The notes under the pieces are model-generated. The model saw nothing but the letters and a program-made list of their open reading frames with translations. It searched no databases and was not told the DNA's origin. From positions 7,998,001 through 8,062,000 of the forward strand of contig NZ_JANADK010000001.1 of assembly GCF_024199795.1 (NCBI RefSeq): 64,000 nt of DNA. Direction: 5' to 3'. The first letter of the stretch is position 1; every line of letters begins with the position of its first letter. Positions 26,475 to 34,215 of this stretch are shown here, piece after piece. Origin of the DNA: Bradyrhizobium sp. CCGB01 (GTDB lineage Bacteria > Pseudomonadota > Alphaproteobacteria > Rhizobiales > Xanthobacteraceae). Made by a program: the position numbers and the translations under genes.

Positions 26475-26574
26475 TTGAGAACTCCAAGGTGACAGCGCAC
26501 CGCGCATGGCGGCGTCGGCGTGTGTGCGGTCATCATGGAGAAGCGCGATCTCGGAGGGGGATGCCGAATTTTGA

Positions 26575-26594
26575 GGGTATGATTTTCGATACCC
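26575..26594 (-). promoter_or_regulatory. Inverted repeat between fseA-like and rdfS-like genes
   Basis: GGGTAT and ATACCC, six-base perfect arms with an eight-base spacer, lie 13 bases after the fseA stop codon and about 100 bases before the HTH gene start. There is no T-run behind it on the minus strand, so an operator or activator site for the downstream gene is more likely than a terminator. This is pattern only. Confidence 0.3.
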
Positions 26595-26607
26595 CTCGGT
26601 CGAGAGG

Positions 26608-27379
26608 TTATTCGTCCCTGCGGCCGGGCCGCAGAAGTTTGCGGTAACCTCCGCGAGCCAACGCGAAGCCGCCTTTCACCAGGCGGACCGTTCGATTGCG
26701 CAAATCGTGCGTCTTCCAGGCGCGTTCAGGGATGCGCTTTTTTCCAAACAGCGCTTCGGCGATCGTGCGATAGTTACCGCCGGCGCTGCGAGCATCGAGC
26801 GCACGGATCGCGGCGCTCAGTCGTTCGCGCCGCTGTTTAGATAGTTTGTGAAATGCAGGACCTGGCGCGCGTCCATTCATTGCGCGCCACAACCGTCGGG
26901 CTGCATACGCGCGAGCTTCCAAATCGCCGTCAAACGGCAATTTGGCTGCGTATGACACGCCGAGCACCGGCGGTTCTTTGGACCAGACACGGTGATCCAC
27001 GGCGCTGATACGCAGCACAGCGTGCCAGCCATCGGCGGCACGGCGCACCTGACCGGCTGTAAGGTCGAGCAATGGCAAAGACGCCGAACTGCGATCGGCA
27101 GCCGAGGCAACCGTCACTGGAACGACCGTCGCTAGAACCTCAGGTGCCCAAACGATCGTCTGCTCGTCGAAGGACCTCTGCGGGTCATGGGCGAAAGCAG
27201 ATGCCCCACCTCCTCCTGAATTCTGGTGTCACTTGGCCATCAGGACTGTTGGCGATCGTCGCCTCAAAGTCGCGTCGATAGTCCGCGTTGCGGCGAAGAC
27301 ATTCCCAGGCGATGTCGGTGATTTCGGCGTCTTGTAGGCTCTTGTAGGAATCCGGCGACCGCCAGTCGAATTCAGGCAT
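26608..27379 (-). CDS. fseA: FseA-like excision activator (DUF6499-DUF2285) made by +1 ribosomal frameshift
   Basis: Two frames together encode one protein. The first half starts at the ATG at 27379 (MPEFDWRSPDSYKSLQDAEI, then DIAWECLRRNADYRRDFEAT, a DUF6499 domain) and stops at 27185 after RRRWGICFRP. In the +1 frame the chain continues F-AHDPQRSFDEQTIVWAPEVL and runs through a DUF2285 domain (VSYAAKLPFDGDLEARAYAA, AIRALDARSAGGNYRTIAEA, LFGKKRIPERAWKTHDLRNR) to 26608. In ICEMlSymR7A the homologous genes msi172 and msi171 are fused in this way to give FseA, which activates rdfS. The second half has no good start of its own in the right place. Calling this a working frameshift, not a mutation, is inference from the conserved site. 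Confidence 0.85.
27185..27217 (-). promoter_or_regulatory. Programmed +1 frameshift site with Shine-Dalgarno-like stimulator
   Basis: On the minus strand the codons run AGG AGG AGG TGG GGC ATC TGC TTT CGC CCA TGA. The UUU at 27194-27196 is followed by C, so tRNA-Phe can slip one base forward from UUU to UUC. This is the event reported for FseA of M. loti R7A. The AGGAGGAGG at 27209-27217 lies 12 bases before the slip codon and could pair with 16S rRNA to promote it. The zero-frame stop follows two codons later. Confidence 0.8.
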
Positions 27380-27462
27380 TTCTTCCGCCCCATTGCATGC
27401 AGCTAACAAGGATTGCGGCGCAATAGGTATGAACGAAGCGGTTGTAGGAAGCCCCTAGTTTG

Positions 27463-27476
27463 GCACCACGTGGTGC
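27463..27476. promoter_or_regulatory. 14-base perfect palindrome upstream of fseA
   Basis: GCACCACGTGGTGC is a perfect palindrome centred about 90 bases before the fseA start. Perfect palindromes of this size are typical sites for dimeric regulators. It could be a LuxR/TraR-type box, because fseA homologues are quorum-controlled, or an operator for the nearby XRE protein. It does not match the classic tra box core that I know. Confidence 0.45.
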
Positions 27477-27549
27477 ACGAAAATGACCACCGGATAACGG
27501 GAGAAAATCGTCTGCCTGCAAGTCGCCAGTCGGTGATTTTCTTCTATTT

Positions 27550-27816
27550 TCAGCTCGCGCCACGCAAGAGACGCCCCTGCTCAGTCACCCATTTGGCGCG
27601 CGCTAAATGACTCTGATATGCGCTCCGCGCACGGTCCGGCTCTTGCTCTGGGTCCATGTGCAAGACCACTCGAGCCACTTCGCGCCAGTCCGCGCCCTCG
27701 CCCTCCGCCTGCAGAAGGCGAATGTACGTGACGACATGCTGTTCGTCATAGGCCGTCATCGCCGATTCATTCGGCGCCGCATCTGCAACCTCGGGGTCAA
27801 CTGGCGGTCTATTCAT
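27550..27816 (-). CDS. Single-domain DUF2285 protein, QseM-like antiactivator
   Basis: The 88-residue product is essentially one DUF2285 helix-turn-helix-like domain: YDEQHVVTYIRLLQAEGEGA, DWREVARVVLHMDPEQEPDR, then ARSAYQSHLARAKWVTEQG. In ICEMlSymR7A the antiactivator QseM is a small DUF2285 protein that binds TraR and FseA and blocks transfer, and its gene is divergent from qseC. Here the gene is divergent from an XRE regulator and next to an fseA-like gene, the same arrangement. The equivalence is inferred from domain and layout. Proteins of this domain also occur outside this role. Confidence 0.75.
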   Translation of the reverse strand: MNRPPVDPEVADAAPNESAMTAYDEQHVVTYIRLLQAEGEGADWREVARVVLHMDPEQEPDRARSAYQSHLARAKWVTEQGRLLRGAS

Positions 27817-27842
27817 TTATGATACATCGGTTCATCGAAGCC

Positions 27843-27863
27843 TTAGCCTCTCTTATGGGCTAA
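27843..27863. promoter_or_regulatory. Interrupted palindrome in the divergent qseM/qseC-like intergenic region
   Basis: TTAGCC and GGCTAA, perfect six-base arms with a nine-base spacer, lie in the 110-base gap between the divergent DUF2285 and XRE genes. Related half-sites (TATAGCC and AAGCC) occur nearby. In R7A the QseC repressor acts at two operators between qseM and qseC. This palindrome is the natural candidate for one here. Confidence 0.5.
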
Positions 27864-27926
27864 ACTATCGAAATAGATCGGTTATAGCCAGTGGTTTGAT
27901 GGGCGACCAAATGGCTGCCTTTGCGC

Positions 27927-28208
27927 ATGAAAGCTCGTGCGCTTGTGGCCTGGAATGTTCGCCGGATCCGCGTCGATCGCGGCATTCCGCAAGAGCAATT
28001 GGCATACGATGCCGGGATCGATCGATCATACATGGGCGGCCTTGAACGGCAATCGGAGAACCCGACGATTGACCTGCTCGACCGCCTGGCGGAAACGCTT
28101 GGTGTTCAATTATCGGAATTCTTTGTTCAGCCTCCCAAAGGAGCGACGACGCCCAAGACGTTGCCTAAGGGTCGCAAGCCGATCCGACCGAATCGCAAGA
28201 AGAAGTAA
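27927..28208 (+). CDS. XRE-family regulator, QseC-like
   Basis: The 93-residue protein begins MKARALVAWNVRRIRVDRGI at the ATG at 27927. It has a classic Cro/cI helix-turn-helix (PQEQLAYDAGIDRSYMGGLE, then RQSENPTIDLLDRLAETLGV) and a basic tail rich in Lys, Pro and Arg. It is transcribed away from the small DUF2285 gene. In ICEMlSymR7A the equivalent QseC controls qseM and sets the on/off fraction of cells able to transfer. The role here is inferred from that layout. Confidence 0.82.
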   Translation: MKARALVAWNVRRIRVDRGIPQEQLAYDAGIDRSYMGGLERQSENPTIDLLDRLAETLGVQLSEFFVQPPKGATTPKTLPKGRKPIRPNRKKK

Positions 28209-28497
28209 TTGTTTGCCGTTCTTCCATTTGGAAGCGGCTAGATGCCGAGGGTCTCACTTTCTTCTGGGGCGTGTACGCATAAAGCGACGTCGGCTGCTGA
28301 CGGTCATGCGGAAAAACATCTACCTCGGGTAAGCTTTACCGGTTTTGACCCTCAGCGGCTTCGCCGGGTTGATTTGCTGTCAGCGACAAGCTCGGAGGCC
28401 AATGGCTAATAGGCTCTCGGAAGCCCCAAGTCCTTTTGTGTGCGAGCAGTTAGCGGCTGGAAGTACGGGTGCGATGCTCTGATTTGGGACGCCGATA

Positions 28498-29403
28498 TCA
28501 TCGCCAAAGCTCAGTAAGGAAATGGAGAACTGCCTTCACATTCGGGCTGTGACGCCGGCTTTCGGGCCAGACGGCTGTAACCGACGAACGGTCTAGCGCG
28601 TAGTCTTCGAGTATGGGCACCAGTTCACCTCGCGCGACATGCGGAGCGGCTATGTAGGTCGCCGAGATGCCGATGCCACCGCCTGCGATCAGTACCGCCG
28701 ACACGCCATCGCTGGTGTCCACCGTGATAGCAGCATCAGGAACGAACTCCACGATGTCCCTACTGATAAGAAAGGGCCATCGGAGCGATTGACCCGAGCT
28801 CTGAAAGCGAAAGTTGACGCATCTATGACCAGAGAGCTCGTCCGGATGTTGGGGTGTCCCGAGCTTCTCCAGATAGGATGGAGCAGCGTAGGCGCAAAGT
28901 CGATGCGGTCCCAGTTTTTTCGAGAGAAGACGGGTATCTGCAAGATCACCAACGCGGATAGCCACGTCTATACCTTCTTCGGCGACGTCGACGAACCGAT
29001 CTGCGAGCCTGAGGTCGATCCGCAATTGCGGATACTGCTCGCACAGACCCGGTAGGGCAGGTCCCAGTACGTGGACACCAATCGGCAAGGGTGCAGCGAT
29101 CCTAATTGTGCCCTTTGGCTCGGCGCGTGTCGCCAACGCCGCCTGCTCGATCTCCTCCGCCTCACGCAACAGACGCATTGCGCGTTCATGGAGGTCGCGC
29201 CCCTCCGGGGTCAGCGTGAGCGACCGGGTCGTCCGGGTGAACAGCGAAAGGCCGAACTGCTGCTCGAGCCGCTGAACACTCTTGCTCACCGCCGACGGCG
29301 ACACACCGAGCGCCCGCGCCGCCGCCGTATAGCTGCCCAGCGAGGCGGCCCGCGCGAATGCGATCAGCCCCGTCAGCCGCTCCAAACCGATTTGTGCCGC
29401 CAT
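28498..29403 (-). CDS. LysR-family regulator divergent from SDR genes
   Basis: Using the ATG at 29403, the product has 301 residues. The start is MAAQIGLERLTGLIAFARAA, with the recognition region ARALGVSPSAVSKSVQRLEQ and LFTRTTRSLTLTPEGRDLHE. The effector domain has the AerC/YafC-like pattern EEGIDVAIRVGDLADTRLLS. The reading frame is intact. It is divergent from two short-chain dehydrogenase genes and an NTF2-like gene, the usual arrangement for a regulator of its neighbours. Confidence 0.9.
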   Translation of the reverse strand: MAAQIGLERLTGLIAFARAASLGSYTAAARALGVSPSAVSKSVQRLEQQFGLSLFTRTTRSLTLTPEGRDLHERAMRLLREAEEIEQAALATRAEPKGTIRIAAPLPIGVHVLGPALPGLCEQYPQLRIDLRLADRFVDVAEEGIDVAIRVGDLADTRLLSKKLGPHRLCAYAAPSYLEKLGTPQHPDELSGHRCVNFRFQSSGQSLRWPFLISRDIVEFVPDAAITVDTSDGVSAVLIAGGGIGISATYIAAPHVARGELVPILEDYALDRSSVTAVWPESRRHSPNVKAVLHFLTELWR

Positions 29404-29503
29404 GGCATCAGTAAAGCGAAATCGGGAACAATTATCAATCCAGTCCCGTGCCCGTAAATCGAAACTCTGAGCATTCACGCGTGTGCCTAAAGGAGTTCGA
29501 CAG

Positions 29504-30241
29504 ATGACAAATCAATTCCCATCCAAGCCAAATCGAGGGCCAAAAGGTCCTGATTGTGGCCGGTACGTCCGGCATCGGCCTCTCGGCCGCGATCCAGGCC
29601 AAAGCGGCCGGCGCCGAGGTGACCGTGCTCGGATCGGACCCAGTGCGCGCCGCCCAGGTCGCTGCCAAACACGGTTTGGCCGGTTGGCTGAGTGCGGACG
29701 TGACCCGCCCCGATACGATCGATGCGGCCCTTAGGAACGTGGCACACGTTGATCATCTGGTGCTGTTGGCCGGCAGCTTCGCTGTTGGCAAGGTGCTGGA
29801 AGCCGATCTCGTTCGGCTGCATCGGGCGTTCGACGAGCGCGTGTGGGCTGCCGTCCACGTCCTGCGGGCCTTGGGCGAACGTCTCGCCCCCAACACGTCG
29901 ATTACCTTTATCTCAGGCGCACTCGGCGATCGCCCCAACGGCTACGGTACGGCTGTGCTCGCCGCAGCCTCGTCGGCGATGGAGTCGCTGGCGCGTGGCC
30001 TGGCGCTGGAACTTGCTCCGCGTCGGGTAAATACCCTCTCGCCCGGTCCGATCGACACGACGCTGCTCGGAAAAGCATTGGGCGACGGACGCGATTCATA
30101 GTCGCCCAGCTGCGGCAGACGCTGCCGCTCCATCGGTTGGGTACCCCGGACGAAGCGGGCGCGGCGGTCGTTTTCCTGATGGCCAACGGCTTCATGAACG
30201 GAGCCACTCTGAACATCGACGGCGGCTCGCGCCTCGTCTGA
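29504..30241 (+). pseudogene. Short-chain dehydrogenase, two frameshifts
   Basis: The gene starts at the ATG at 29504 (MTNQFPSKP). An extra base near 29530 moves the reading frame, and the Rossmann start KVLIVAGTSGIGLSAAIQAK then continues in the next frame. That frame carries the NAD-binding glycine motif, the Asn/Ser region and LALELAPRRVNTLSPGPIDT. Near 30090 a second indel moves the end (QLRQTLPLHRLGTPDEAGAA, then LNIDGGSRLV) to a third frame. Two indels leave no full-length product. The substrate is not predictable. Confidence 0.8.
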
Positions 30242-30272
30242 TGCTGGCACCGCGACCCAGGAGCACATCGTG

Positions 30273-31019
30273 ATGCGTTCGTTAGCAAACAAGAAGGCGT
30301 TGGTGACCGGCGGCTCCCGCGGCATCGGAGCAGCTATCGTGCAGCCCCGCGCCAAGGAGGGAGCCGACGTGGCGTTCAGCTACGCCTCGTCACATGCGGA
30401 GGCCGAAGCCGTCCGCCGACTTGCCGAATCGGAGCGCGTCCGCGCCGTAGCGCTACGAGCCGATCATACCGAGATGGAAGAGGTCGTGGCGATGGTAAGT
30501 GAAGCCCATGCGGCGCTCAGCGGCCTCGACATCATCGTCAACTCTGCCGGCGTGTTCGTTACGGGCTCGATCAGCGACCCAAGGCGGGGCATCTTAGCAC
30601 TAGATCGGCAGTTCGACATTAACCTCCGCTCGGTCGCGAACGTCGTTCGGACGGCCGTACCGCTGATGAGCGACGGCGGCAGCATCGCGTCGATCAGCAC
30701 GGCAGGCGCCATGCATCATACCGTGTTCGCCGGCGTCGCCGACTATGTCGCGACCAAAGCGGCCGTCGCAGCCTACACGCGCAGCTGGGCGGCGCGACCT
30801 CGGCCCTCGCGGCATCCGTGCCAATGTAATTAAGCCCGGTCCGATCGACACCGGCATGGCGCCGACCGAAGCCTGGGTGACATGCTCAAGGCCCGCCTCG
30901 CTCTCAAACGCTATGGCACGCCCGAAGAGGTAGCCGCGGCCGCTGCGTTCCTGGTCGAGCCCGAAGCAGGCTTCATCACCGGCGCGACGCTCGCCATCGA
31001 TGGCGGCTTATCGGCCTAA
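30273..31019 (+). pseudogene. Second short-chain dehydrogenase, frameshifted
   Basis: The start MRSLANKKALVTGGSRGIGA shows the SDR cofactor motif, followed by NSAGVFVTGSISD (NAG-like) and the catalytic region SISTAGAMHHTVFAGVADYV with Tyr-x-x-x-Lys as YVATK. After AAYTRSWA an indel shifts the frame to DLGPRGIRANVIKPGPIDTG. A second indel near 30870 moves the ending (RLALKRYGTPEEVAAAAAFL, then TGATLAIDGGLSA) to another frame that stops at 31019. The active site is intact but the C-terminal third is disrupted. Confidence 0.8.
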
Positions 31020-31056
31020 ATTGAACGTCACAGCATCTCAAAGAACTAGGAATGCC

Positions 31057-31397
31057 ATGTCAGATATCAATTATGATCTCCTGCTACGATCCAACCTCCA
31101 GCGCGTCTTTAACGAAAGAAATCCGGATCATCGAGCGCGCGCGCTAACAGAACTCTACGTCGATGATCCGGTCATGTTCTCGGCAGGGAGGCGATCAGCG
31201 CTGTTGCGGGCAAGCTGCTCGACCAGTTTGGACCGACTTTTTCCTTTAAGCCCGACGGCGTCGCGCTCGGTCATCATGGTTTTGGCTTGTTGCGTTGGCA
31301 TGCTGGACCGGACGGCGGTCCGGTAGCGGTCACCGGGGCTGACGCTGCAGAGTTCACCGGCGGCAGGATCGCGCGGCTCTGGGTGCTTCTTGATTGA
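31057..31397 (+). pseudogene. NTF2-like (SnoaL-type) protein, frameshifted
   Basis: The start MSDINYDLLLRSNLQRVFNE followed by RALTELYVDDPVMF is a typical NTF2-like fold opening. One indel near 31186 moves the rest to another frame (EAISAVAGKLLDQFGPTFSF, LGHHGFGLLRWHAGPDGGPV, GGRIARLWVLLD), stopping at 31397. The full family length of about 113 residues would be restored by one base. It follows the second SDR gene by 37 bases and probably belonged to the same operon. Confidence 0.75.
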
Positions 31398-31640
31398 CAA
31401 TGAGTGCTCGCGATTTCTGTCGAAATGCGAACGGCCACCGGCCCCAGTGTTTCAATCTGCCATCGCCTTCCATAGGAACATTGCAAACAGCGAAGCCGCT
31501 CCAGTTGGCTCGTCGCTGATTCAGAACGCTGGTCGGCTTCTGGCCCATCTACGACCTCGTAGGGTGCCCGTCCTTGTGCCGCGGTTGGGGGTTAACCGGA
31601 CTACCAGTCCGTCACCGCTTGATAGCATGCCATGGATAGG

Positions 31641-31670
31641 AAGCCCCGCCCGGCGGACCGGACGGGGCTT
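31641..31670 (-). terminator. Hairpin terminator downstream of the DUF736 gene
   Basis: A 13-base stem with one mismatch (AAGCCCCGcCCGG, loop of four, CCGGaCGGGGCTT) lies 11 bases past the DUF736 stop codon on the minus strand. The following bases are CCTATCC, a weak T-run. It probably ends the transcript of the minus-strand block. Confidence 0.6.
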
Positions 31671-31680
31671 GGCGGAGCGT

Positions 31681-32001
31681 CTACTCGCCGTTCTTGCGGG
31701 GCCGCGACCAGAGCAGCGTGTAGCCCTCGCCGCCTTCGTCATCGAACAGGTTCGCGTAGATCGGCGCGTTGAACGAGGGGTCGTCGAGCTTGAGCGAGAG
31801 GTAATCGCGGCCCTCTTCGGAGCGCTTTGACCAGGCTGCGCCGATCTCGGCGCGGCCCACGTAGATGCGGTGGCTGGGAGCGTTGTCGTTGGATCGGTTG
31901 GTCTCGGCGACGATACGGACGCCCTTGGCTTGCAGGCTCAGAGTGACGATCTCGCCCTGGAAATCGTTGCCGATCTTCTTGAAAGAACCGATGTTAGCCA
32001 T
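31681..32001 (-). CDS. DUF736 domain protein
   Basis: The 106-residue protein starts MANIGSFKKIGNDFQGEIVT and has the DUF736 signature LSLQAKGVRIVAETNRSNDN, then APSHRIYVGRAEIGAAWSKR and DYLSLKLDDPSFNAPIYANL. The family is small, widespread in rhizobial plasmids and ICEs, and of unknown function. The ATG at 32001 is preceded by AGGAGAAG, a good ribosome site. A long hairpin lies about 110-185 bases upstream. Confidence 0.92.
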   Translation of the reverse strand: MANIGSFKKIGNDFQGEIVTLSLQAKGVRIVAETNRSNDNAPSHRIYVGRAEIGAAWSKRSEEGRDYLSLKLDDPSFNAPIYANLFDDEGGEGYTLLWSRPRKNGE

Positions 32002-32112
32002 CTCACTTCTCCTGTTGTGTTTCGAGCCCGCGACCACCGCGGCCTCGATGGCGATCTAGAGGCCGAGGACGATCGGCGACGCACCCGCTCGCGGGCCGGA
32101 GCGCAGCGAAGG

Positions 32113-32187
32113 ACGCCGTTGTTGCGACTTTCTTGCCTCGCGAGGAATGGGCGAAGCCCAGGGGAAGAAAGTCGCATCAACGGCGTT
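32113..32187. repeat. Long inverted repeat (hairpin) upstream of DUF736
   Basis: The arm at 32113-32138 (acgccgttgttgcgactttc and six more bases) pairs with 32160-32187 at about 23 of 26 positions. The loop of about 21 bases contains a smaller GGGC-gaa-GCCC hairpin. It is far longer than a terminator and sits in the leader of the DUF736 gene. Possible roles are a single-strand promoter, RNA leader structure or protein-binding cruciform. Confidence 0.65.
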
Positions 32188-32416
32188 GCGGCTCAGGCGA
32201 TCGAGGCGCAGCCGGTCTTCGGCCAGATCAAGCCATCAAAGAGGCCACGTGCGTCCGCGTGCTGAACCGCAATCTTAAGGAGAAGACTTGGCGAATCTCG
32301 GTTGAGCTCCACAAGAGGTCGGAACGGTTGGGCGTATGAAGAGAAATAATCTGCCGCAAAGGGCGGTGTTGTCCCGGAAGGAATGATCGGGCGCGGGCGC
32401 GCCGCTCCACTGCAGC

Positions 32417-32543
32417 AATGTGGACCAGGCGGAGATTGGGGACTTGGTCAAAAGGCTACGAGGAAAAGCGGCGTTACCTCTCCCCCAAGCTCGATGATCC
32501 CTCGTTCAACGTGGCGCCCTTTGCGACCTTGCTCGACCGATGA
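32417..32543 (+). pseudogene. DUF736 gene remnant on the opposite strand
   Basis: The plus strand encodes NVDQAEIGD and then, after one indel, TWSKGYEEKRRYLSPKLDDP and SFNVAPFATLLDR, ending at TGA 32541-32543. This matches the C-terminal half of the DUF736 protein encoded 400 bases away (RAEIGAAWSKRSEEGRDYLS, LKLDDPSFNAPIYANL). The N-terminal half is missing. It is a relic of a second DUF736 copy in inverted orientation. Confidence 0.6.
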
Positions 32544-32556
32544 TGGCGACGAAGCG

Positions 32557-33174
32557 TCATCGCTCGAGCGTGGCTGCTGTGAGCACCGGTCGAGGCATGT
32601 TCTCCGCCACCCGACCGACAGCAACGGGCGAGTCTCCGCGAAAACGGTCAAGCGCGTCCATGCCGTGCCGCCGATGCAAACCGCACTTAGGAAGCGAAGA
32701 CCTCGCGCCAAGCCAGCGAAGGCACCCGATCTGCGACAGGACAAACGCCACATGATAGCCAGCGATAGCTGCAGGGACAGTGGATGCGGTTGCGATCACG
32801 ATGCGCAACGTCCGGGACCGACAGACCGCGACGGCGACCTGAGCGACAGCAAGCGTCAGTGCGCCGGAGGCCAATCCGATAAGCAGCGCGCCGATGACGC
32901 CGGCTCCACCATGAAACGCCAACATCCCGATACTGAGTGCGGCGAAAAAAGGCAACGCATAGACCGTCAGCGCAAAGATCAGCCAGCAGAACAACCCGAT
33001 GCCGAGCGTGTTGAGAACAAGCCCAAGGGCGACCATGGCGGTGGCACCAATGCATGGATGTACTAGTCGCGCCTTCCACCACCACTGCGGCGCGGCCTCG
33101 GACGTAATGTCAAAACGAGGCGGAGTTGCTGCGTGCAACTCGGTCGTCTTAGACGCTAGCAAGACGGCGCTCAT
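32557..33174 (-). CDS. Conserved ICE membrane protein, C-terminus scrambled by indels
   Basis: The first 150 residues look healthy: FDITSEAAPQWWWKARLVHP followed by four or five hydrophobic helices (GATAMVALGLVLNTLGIGLF, CWLIFALTVYALPFFAALSI, GVIGALLIGLASGALTLAVA). After LSQIG the frame given reads unlike a membrane protein. The expected continuation (VPSLAWREVFAS, then AVCIGGTAWTRLTVFAETRP) appears in the two other frames, and the ending ENMPRPVLTAATLER is back in the first frame. At least three small indels are implied. The function is unknown; the start overlaps the end of the DUF2493 gene. Confidence 0.55.
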   Translation of the reverse strand: MSAVLLASKTTELHAATPPRFDITSEAAPQWWWKARLVHPCIGATAMVALGLVLNTLGIGLFCWLIFALTVYALPFFAALSIGMLAFHGGAGVIGALLIGLASGALTLAVAQVAVAVCRSRTLRIVIATASTVPAAIAGYHVAFVLSQIGCLRWLGARSSLPKCGLHRRHGMDALDRFRGDSPVAVGRVAENMPRPVLTAATLER

Positions 33175-34094
33175 GCGCCACCGAACTTCCAGACGGGGAT
33201 GCCGAGCCGCCTGGCCTTGTCGGCGAGGTTGTCCTGAATTCCCGTGCCCGGGAAGTGCATGACGCCGATCGGCAGGAGCTCGAGCATGGCGTCGTTACGC
33301 TTGAAGGGGGCCGCCTTGGCGTGCTTGGTCCAGTCGGGCTTGAAGGCGATCTGCGATACCTTGCGATTGATCGCCCATTTGGAGGCGATGAGTTCGGCGC
33401 CTTTCGGCGAGCCGCCATGGAGCAGGACCATGTCGGGATGCTTGGCATGAACCTTGTCGAGGCGATCCCAGATCAGGTGATGGTCGTTGAAGTCGAGCCC
33501 GCCGGTGAGTGCGATCTTGGATCCTGGCGGCACCAGGACCTCGGTTTCGGCGCGGCGTTTCGCTGCGATGAAGTCGCGGGAGTCGATCATTGCCGCGGTG
33601 AGCGTGCGGTGGTTGACCAATGATCCGGATCGAGGACGCCAGAACGAGCCGGTGTGGACTTCAAAGCGTTCGATCGCCTGGTCGCGGAAGAGTTCTAAGC
33701 AATTGCGGCGCTCGATGAGCGTGATGCCTTCAGCCGTGAGGCGCTCGAGTTCGACCGATCGTACTTCGGAGCCGTTCTGCTCGCGCTGGCTCTTGTGCTG
33801 CGCCTGCTCGTTGTCGTCGAGCTGGCGTTCGATGCGGTCGACGGCACGATGGAACAAGTTGACGGTCGACCAGAGCAGATCGTCAAGGTCCGGCTCGAGC
33901 CGCGTGTCGTTCAGGGCCGCAACCAGGGCATCGAAGATATCGGCCACGGCACCGGAGATCTTCTTGCCTTCGGGAAGCGGTCTCGGATCAAGCTGGTCGT
34001 CGAAGGGACGGTAACCGAAGAGCTGTAGTTCGGTGAGGACGTGGTCCGTTGGAGACGAGGCGTGCGGCGGTTCGACGTCGTCATGGTCGGTCAT
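33171..34094 (-). CDS. DUF2493 (SLOG-like) domain protein
   Basis: The 307-residue protein starts MTDHDDVEPPHASSPTDHVL. The C-terminal third is a DUF2493 Rossmann-like domain (GSKIALTGGLDFNDHHLIWD, HAKHPDMVLLHGGSPKGAEL, IASKWAINRKVSQIAFKPDW, VMHFPGTGIQDNLADKARRL) related to the SLOG/YspA nucleotide-binding family. The N-terminal half is helical and charged. It is a constant member of rhizobial ICE accessory blocks, and its function is unknown. The ATG at 34094 is preceded by AAGGACCTCCTTCC, not a clear ribosome site. Confidence 0.9.
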   Translation of the reverse strand: MTDHDDVEPPHASSPTDHVLTELQLFGYRPFDDQLDPRPLPEGKKISGAVADIFDALVAALNDTRLEPDLDDLLWSTVNLFHRAVDRIERQLDDNEQAQHKSQREQNGSEVRSVELERLTAEGITLIERRNCLELFRDQAIERFEVHTGSFWRPRSGSLVNHRTLTAAMIDSRDFIAAKRRAETEVLVPPGSKIALTGGLDFNDHHLIWDRLDKVHAKHPDMVLLHGGSPKGAELIASKWAINRKVSQIAFKPDWTKHAKAAPFKRNDAMLELLPIGVMHFPGTGIQDNLADKARRLGIPVWKFGGA

Positions 34095-34215
34095 GGAAGG
34101 AGGTCCTTTGCCGGGTTTGGCCGCGCCCTTCGCGGCCTTCGTGGCGATCACTCAGACGGCGGGCGGAACAGGCCAGAACCCGAAGGGCCGAAGCGGCAGC
34201 GGAGGATGGCGGAGG

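Noticed and set aside
27372..27563. A 63-residue minus-strand frame between the fseA-like and qseM-like genes
   Set aside because: It overlaps both neighbours and has no recognisable sequence; the interval is better explained as the fseA promoter region.
28440..28518. A short plus-strand translation ALIWDADIIAKAQ resembling RepA (TIWDADVLIW)
   Set aside because: Only eight to ten residues match, and the region overlaps the end of the LysR gene; it is too short to call a repA relic.
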